Origin: Persebacter sp051009035
Lineage (GTDB): Bacteria; Pseudomonadota; Gammaproteobacteria; Tethybacterales; Persebacteraceae
Length of the DNA stretch: 8,357 nt
Assembly (NCBI GenBank): GCA_051009035.1
Contig: JBPCWY010000168.1
Location: forward strand, 1-8,357
Direction of reading: 5' to 3'
This document shows, piece after piece, positions 6,813 through 8,357 of the stretch. Position 1 is the stretch's first letter. The number at the start of each line of letters is the position of its first letter. The notes under the pieces were generated by a model that was not told the DNA's origin, made no database searches, and saw only the letters and a program-made list of their open reading frames with translations. Position numbers and translations under genes: made by a program.

Positions 6813-6852
6813 TGCCCGCCCGCTTCGTTTTTAGCAAGAATGACGGCGGGCA
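6813..6852. repeat. Imperfect stem-loop, possibly a decayed dispersed repeat
   Basis: TGCCCGCC (6813-6820) and GGCGGGCA (6845-6852) are perfect 8-nt inverted repeats around a 24-nt centre. The centre contains CAAGAATGACGG, whose complement CCGTCATTCTTG resembles the CGTCATTCCTG edge of the palindrome at the left end of the window. It may be a diverged member of the same family. The element lies just upstream of the minus-strand promoter. Confidence 0.35.
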
Positions 6853-6950
6853 GGGCGGGTTTGCGGGCGGGGCGGGAATGGGTTTTTTTGTATTTCCTCT
6901 TTTTTGTCATTTTGGGGACAATTTTCGGGGGGTGAAAAAATTGGATATTT

Positions 6951-6980
6951 TTGCGGTTTTGGGGAAATTTGTGTTATATT
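6951..6980 (+). promoter_or_regulatory. Putative upstream extended -10 promoter
   Basis: TG-T-TATATT (6972-6980) is an extended -10 with five of six matches; TTGCGG (6951-6956) is a poor -35 at 18 nt. It points towards the AGGAGG-ATG at 7001-7017 and would give the lipoprotein gene a second, roughly 315-nt leader carrying several hairpins. Confidence 0.4.
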
Positions 6981-7000
6981 TTGGACATGCGTTTTATAAA

Positions 7001-7017
7001 AGGAGGGACTGGTGATG
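7001..7017 (+). promoter_or_regulatory. Strong Shine-Dalgarno and ATG with no clear gene, in frame with the lipoprotein
   Basis: AGGAGG (7001-7006) stands 8 nt before an ATG at 7015, one of the best ribosome-binding sites in the window. Reading from this ATG there is no stop for 96 codons before the lipoprotein ATG at 7303, which is in the same frame. The 96 residues (Arg-, Phe-, Pro- and Cys-rich) do not look like a domain, and translation from here would bury the signal peptide. I therefore do not use it as the gene start, but it may be a leader or an alternative start. Confidence 0.4.
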
Positions 7018-7218
7018 CGTAATTTCACTATTGGGCGTTGTTTCGCGCGTCTTTTGCGCGAAAAAATTTGCCGCGGATTTGTCGCGGATTTGCGCCCGCC
7101 GTCTTCGCATCGGCGTAAAAACCTCTGCCCGCCGTTTGCGGGCAAAATCGCCGAAAATGGGCGGGAATGTGGGGATTTTTTCCCTACTCCGGCGCAAAAA
7201 CAACATTTTTTTTCATTT

Positions 7219-7244
7219 CCGCATTTTTTTGGAAAAAAATGTGG
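7219..7244. promoter_or_regulatory. A/T-rich palindrome over the lipoprotein promoter (candidate operator)
   Basis: CCGCATTTTTTT (7219-7230) and AAAAAAATGTGG (7233-7244) are near-perfect 12-nt inverted repeats with only GG between them and one mismatch (a G-U pair in RNA). It ends directly before TATAAA/TATAAT and covers the expected -35 position. A dimeric repressor or activator site is a reasonable guess. No T-run follows, so a terminator is unlikely. Confidence 0.4.
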
Positions 7245-7260
7245 TATAAAGTCGTATAAT
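7245..7260 (+). promoter_or_regulatory. Putative promoter of the lipoprotein gene
   Basis: A perfect TATAAT lies at 7255-7260, with a second candidate TATAAA at 7245-7250 preceded by TG and one base (an extended -10). No standard -35 is present at 17 nt; the region is occupied by the A/T palindrome, which suggests activator- or repressor-controlled transcription. Transcription from TATAAT would start near 7267, about 35 nt before the ATG. Confidence 0.5.
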
Positions 7261-7302
7261 GAACGGATTTGCGGGGGCGAATCTGGGATAAGGAGAACAA
7301 CC

Positions 7303-8357
7303 ATGCACCATTACCGCGTATTTTTTAAGGCGATTTCGGCGGCTTTTGTCGCCGGGATTCTGGCGTCTTGTGGCGGGGGCGGCGGCGGAAGTATCGGGGA
7401 CGGGCTGTTGGAAGGCCCGAATAATCCTTCTCCGGGCGGCGAGATTTCGCTGTTGGGCGTGGTGCCGGTTTGTCCGGAGGGTCAAACTTTGGACGAATCC
7501 AGCTTGCCGGTGCCGGGCGAGGAAAATGTATTGCGTTGCCGTTCTTTGGAAAAAGCGGAATGCGAAAACGCGGGTTTGTTTTACGACGAGGACGCGGAGA
7601 AGGATAAGTGCCGGAAAATTCGCGAGACGGATTGCGCGGACAACGAGAAATTGGAGGGCGGAGTTTGCACGGAGTTTCCCTGCGAGACGGGGGAGATTGC
7701 GGAAAACCATAAATGCCGGGGTTTGTCGGAAGACGAATGCCGGGGTCCGGGTTTGTTTTACGACAACGGATGCCGGGGCATTACCGTCGGGGATTGCACG
7801 GGCGAAGAAGCGTTAAACGAAGACCTTGAATGCGATGCTTTGGAATGCGCGGCAGGGGAAATAGCGGACGACCACAAATGCCGCGGTCGGACGGCGGACG
7901 AATGCGCGGAAGTGGAATTGTTTTACGATTCTTCCGGTGATTGCCGGCAAAAGACGGTAGGCGACTGCGCGGACGATGAAGAATTGAACGCCGATAAAGA
8001 TTGCGCGGCGTTGGATTGCGAAATCGGCGACATTGCAAAAGACCATGTATGCCGCGGGCGGACGGCGGAAGAATGCCGCGGTCCGGGTTTGTTTTACGAC
8101 AGCGAATGCCGGGGCATTACCGTCGATGATTGCGCGGACACAGAATCGTTGCAAGGCGGGGAATGCAAATTATTGGAATGCGGCGAAGGGGAGATTGCGA
8201 GAGGTCATGCGTGCGGCAAATTGACGGCGAAAGAATGCCGCGATGCGGGTTTATATTACGATGCGGCTGAAAACTGCCGTCCCAAAAACATAGACGACTG
8301 CAAAGGCATAGAGATATTGAGCGGCAGGGATTGCGTAGCGTTGGAGTGCGCGGAAGA
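7303..8357 (+). CDS. Cysteine-rich repeat lipoprotein, function unknown (3' end outside window)
   Basis: The open frame continues past the window end, giving 351 codons so far. The start has AAGGAG 7 nt upstream and a clear lipoprotein signal: a basic/hydrophobic segment, then the lipobox LASC with lipidated C23 and a glycine run (24-29). It should be anchored in a membrane facing the periplasm or cell surface. From residue 57 the protein consists of 54-59-residue repeats, each with six cysteines: C87-C103-C111-C122-C127-C138, C146-193, C201-250, C258-304, and a fifth unit from C312. C57 and C79 belong to a partial leading unit. Shared elements are EC-x-x-x-x-LFYD, CR-x5-DC, C-x4-C-x-x-GEIA-x-x-H-x-C. 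Spacings after the second cysteine are nearly constant (8, 11-12, 5, 11, 8), which suggests disulphide-bonded small domains. The sequence is rich in Asp and Glu. I do not recognise the family; adhesion, metal binding or a structural surface role would be guesses. Confidence 0.85.
   Translation, partial: MHHYRVFFKAISAAFVAGILASCGGGGGGSIGDGLLEGPNNPSPGGEISLLGVVPVCPEGQTLDESSLPVPGEENVLRCRSLEKAECENAGLFYDEDAEKDKCRKIRETDCADNEKLEGGVCTEFPCETGEIAENHKCRGLSEDECRGPGLFYDNGCRGITVGDCTGEEALNEDLECDALECAAGEIADDHKCRGRTADECAEVELFYDSSGDCRQKTVGDCADDEELNADKDCAALDCEIGDIAKDHVCRGRTAEECRGPGLFYDSECRGITVDDCADTESLQGGECKLLECGEGEIARGHACGKLTAKECRDAGLYYDAAENCRPKNIDDCKGIEILSGRDCVALECAE
7561..8357 (+). repeat. In-gene tandem repeats encoding six-cysteine units
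   Basis: Five consecutive repeat units of 177, 165, 171, 162 and at least 120 nt begin at the codons for C87, C146, C201, C258 and C312. Units two and four are the most alike in DNA: 63 nt at 7735-7797 and 8071-8133 differ at five positions, at a distance of 336 nt. This points to duplication or gene conversion of a two-unit block as well as single-unit duplication. Confidence 0.75.

Larger units (their letters stand above)
6853..7302. other. Long structured divergent intergenic region
   Basis: Most of the 522-nt gap between the divergent enolase-superfamily and lipoprotein genes. It holds an upstream promoter candidate, a strong unassigned Shine-Dalgarno with ATG at 7015, an 11-nt tandem duplication (CGCGGATTTG at 7072-7081 and 7083-7092) and three dyads: TTTCGCGC/GCGCGAAA (7041-7048 with 7056-7063), TGCCCGC/GCGGGCA (7126-7132 with 7138-7144) and the A/T palindrome at 7219-7244. 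Open frames here on both strands have unusual, low-complexity products, and I do not regard them as genes. No tRNA or recognised riboswitch is visible. Confidence 0.55.

Noticed and set aside
6812..7015. 67-codon plus-strand frame starting in the stem-loop
   Set aside because: It is Gly/Phe-rich, lacks a ribosome-binding site and starts inside the inverted repeat near the minus-strand promoter.
6831..7304. 157-codon minus-strand frame in the divergent gap
   Set aside because: The product is low-complexity Pro/Arg/Lys-rich without recognisable motifs, it covers promoter-like sequence and hairpins, and it has no good Shine-Dalgarno.
7213..7710. 165-codon minus-strand frame
   Set aside because: It is antisense to the start of the cysteine-repeat lipoprotein, which has a lipobox, a Shine-Dalgarno and regular repeats.
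7346..7816. 156-codon plus-strand frame in another register
   Set aside because: It overlaps the lipoprotein in a different frame; the lipoprotein frame is continuous to the window end and carries the periodic cysteines.
7561..8357. Possible CRISPR array because of regular repetition
   Set aside because: Units are 160-180 nt, diverged and in a single open frame encoding conserved cysteines; there are no short identical repeats with unique spacers.

Overview
The window reads as chromosomal DNA of an aerobic Gram-negative proteobacterium, most likely gamma- or betaproteobacterial. The reasons are a Kdo (LPS core sugar) synthase, a haem-copper oxidase subunit, an outer-membrane-type lipoprotein, and the pyrG-kdsA adjacency common in those classes. 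The DNA is G+C-rich in genes, with poly-A/T-rich gaps between them. I cannot name a genus from the sequence.

Layout. Positions 1-378 are non-coding: an inverted pair of dispersed palindromes, a degenerate G-rich tandem repeat with a quadruplex-forming pattern, then an extended -10 promoter. Positions 379-3977 hold a tight plus-strand run: coxB (cytochrome oxidase subunit II with a fused C-terminal cytochrome c domain), pyrG (CTP synthase) 18 nt later, and kdsA (Kdo-8-P synthase), whose ATG overlaps the pyrG stop. After a 65-nt gap with a possible terminator and promoter comes argD-type acetylornithine aminotransferase (4043-5287). Positions 5288-5670 are an AT-rich convergent gap with two identical copies of a terminator-like hairpin. 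An enolase-superfamily enzyme resembling hydroxyproline-betaine epimerase / cis-3-hydroxy-L-proline dehydratase lies on the minus strand (5671-6780). Positions 6781-7302 are a divergent gap with promoters, hairpins and an AT palindrome. The last gene, open at the window end, starts at 7303 and encodes a lipoprotein built of six-cysteine repeats.

Functionally most genes are housekeeping: respiration, CTP supply, Kdo synthesis and arginine synthesis. CTP and Kdo are linked because CMP-Kdo synthesis uses CTP, which fits pyrG-kdsA coupling. coxB does not obviously belong with them, and no other oxidase subunit is present here. The minus-strand enzyme looks like a stand-alone catabolic or osmolyte gene with its own promoter.

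The least explained object is the cysteine-repeat lipoprotein with its long, structured upstream region. I see no CRISPR array, phage, transposase, toxin-antitoxin or recognised defence system, and no tRNA or rRNA gene.
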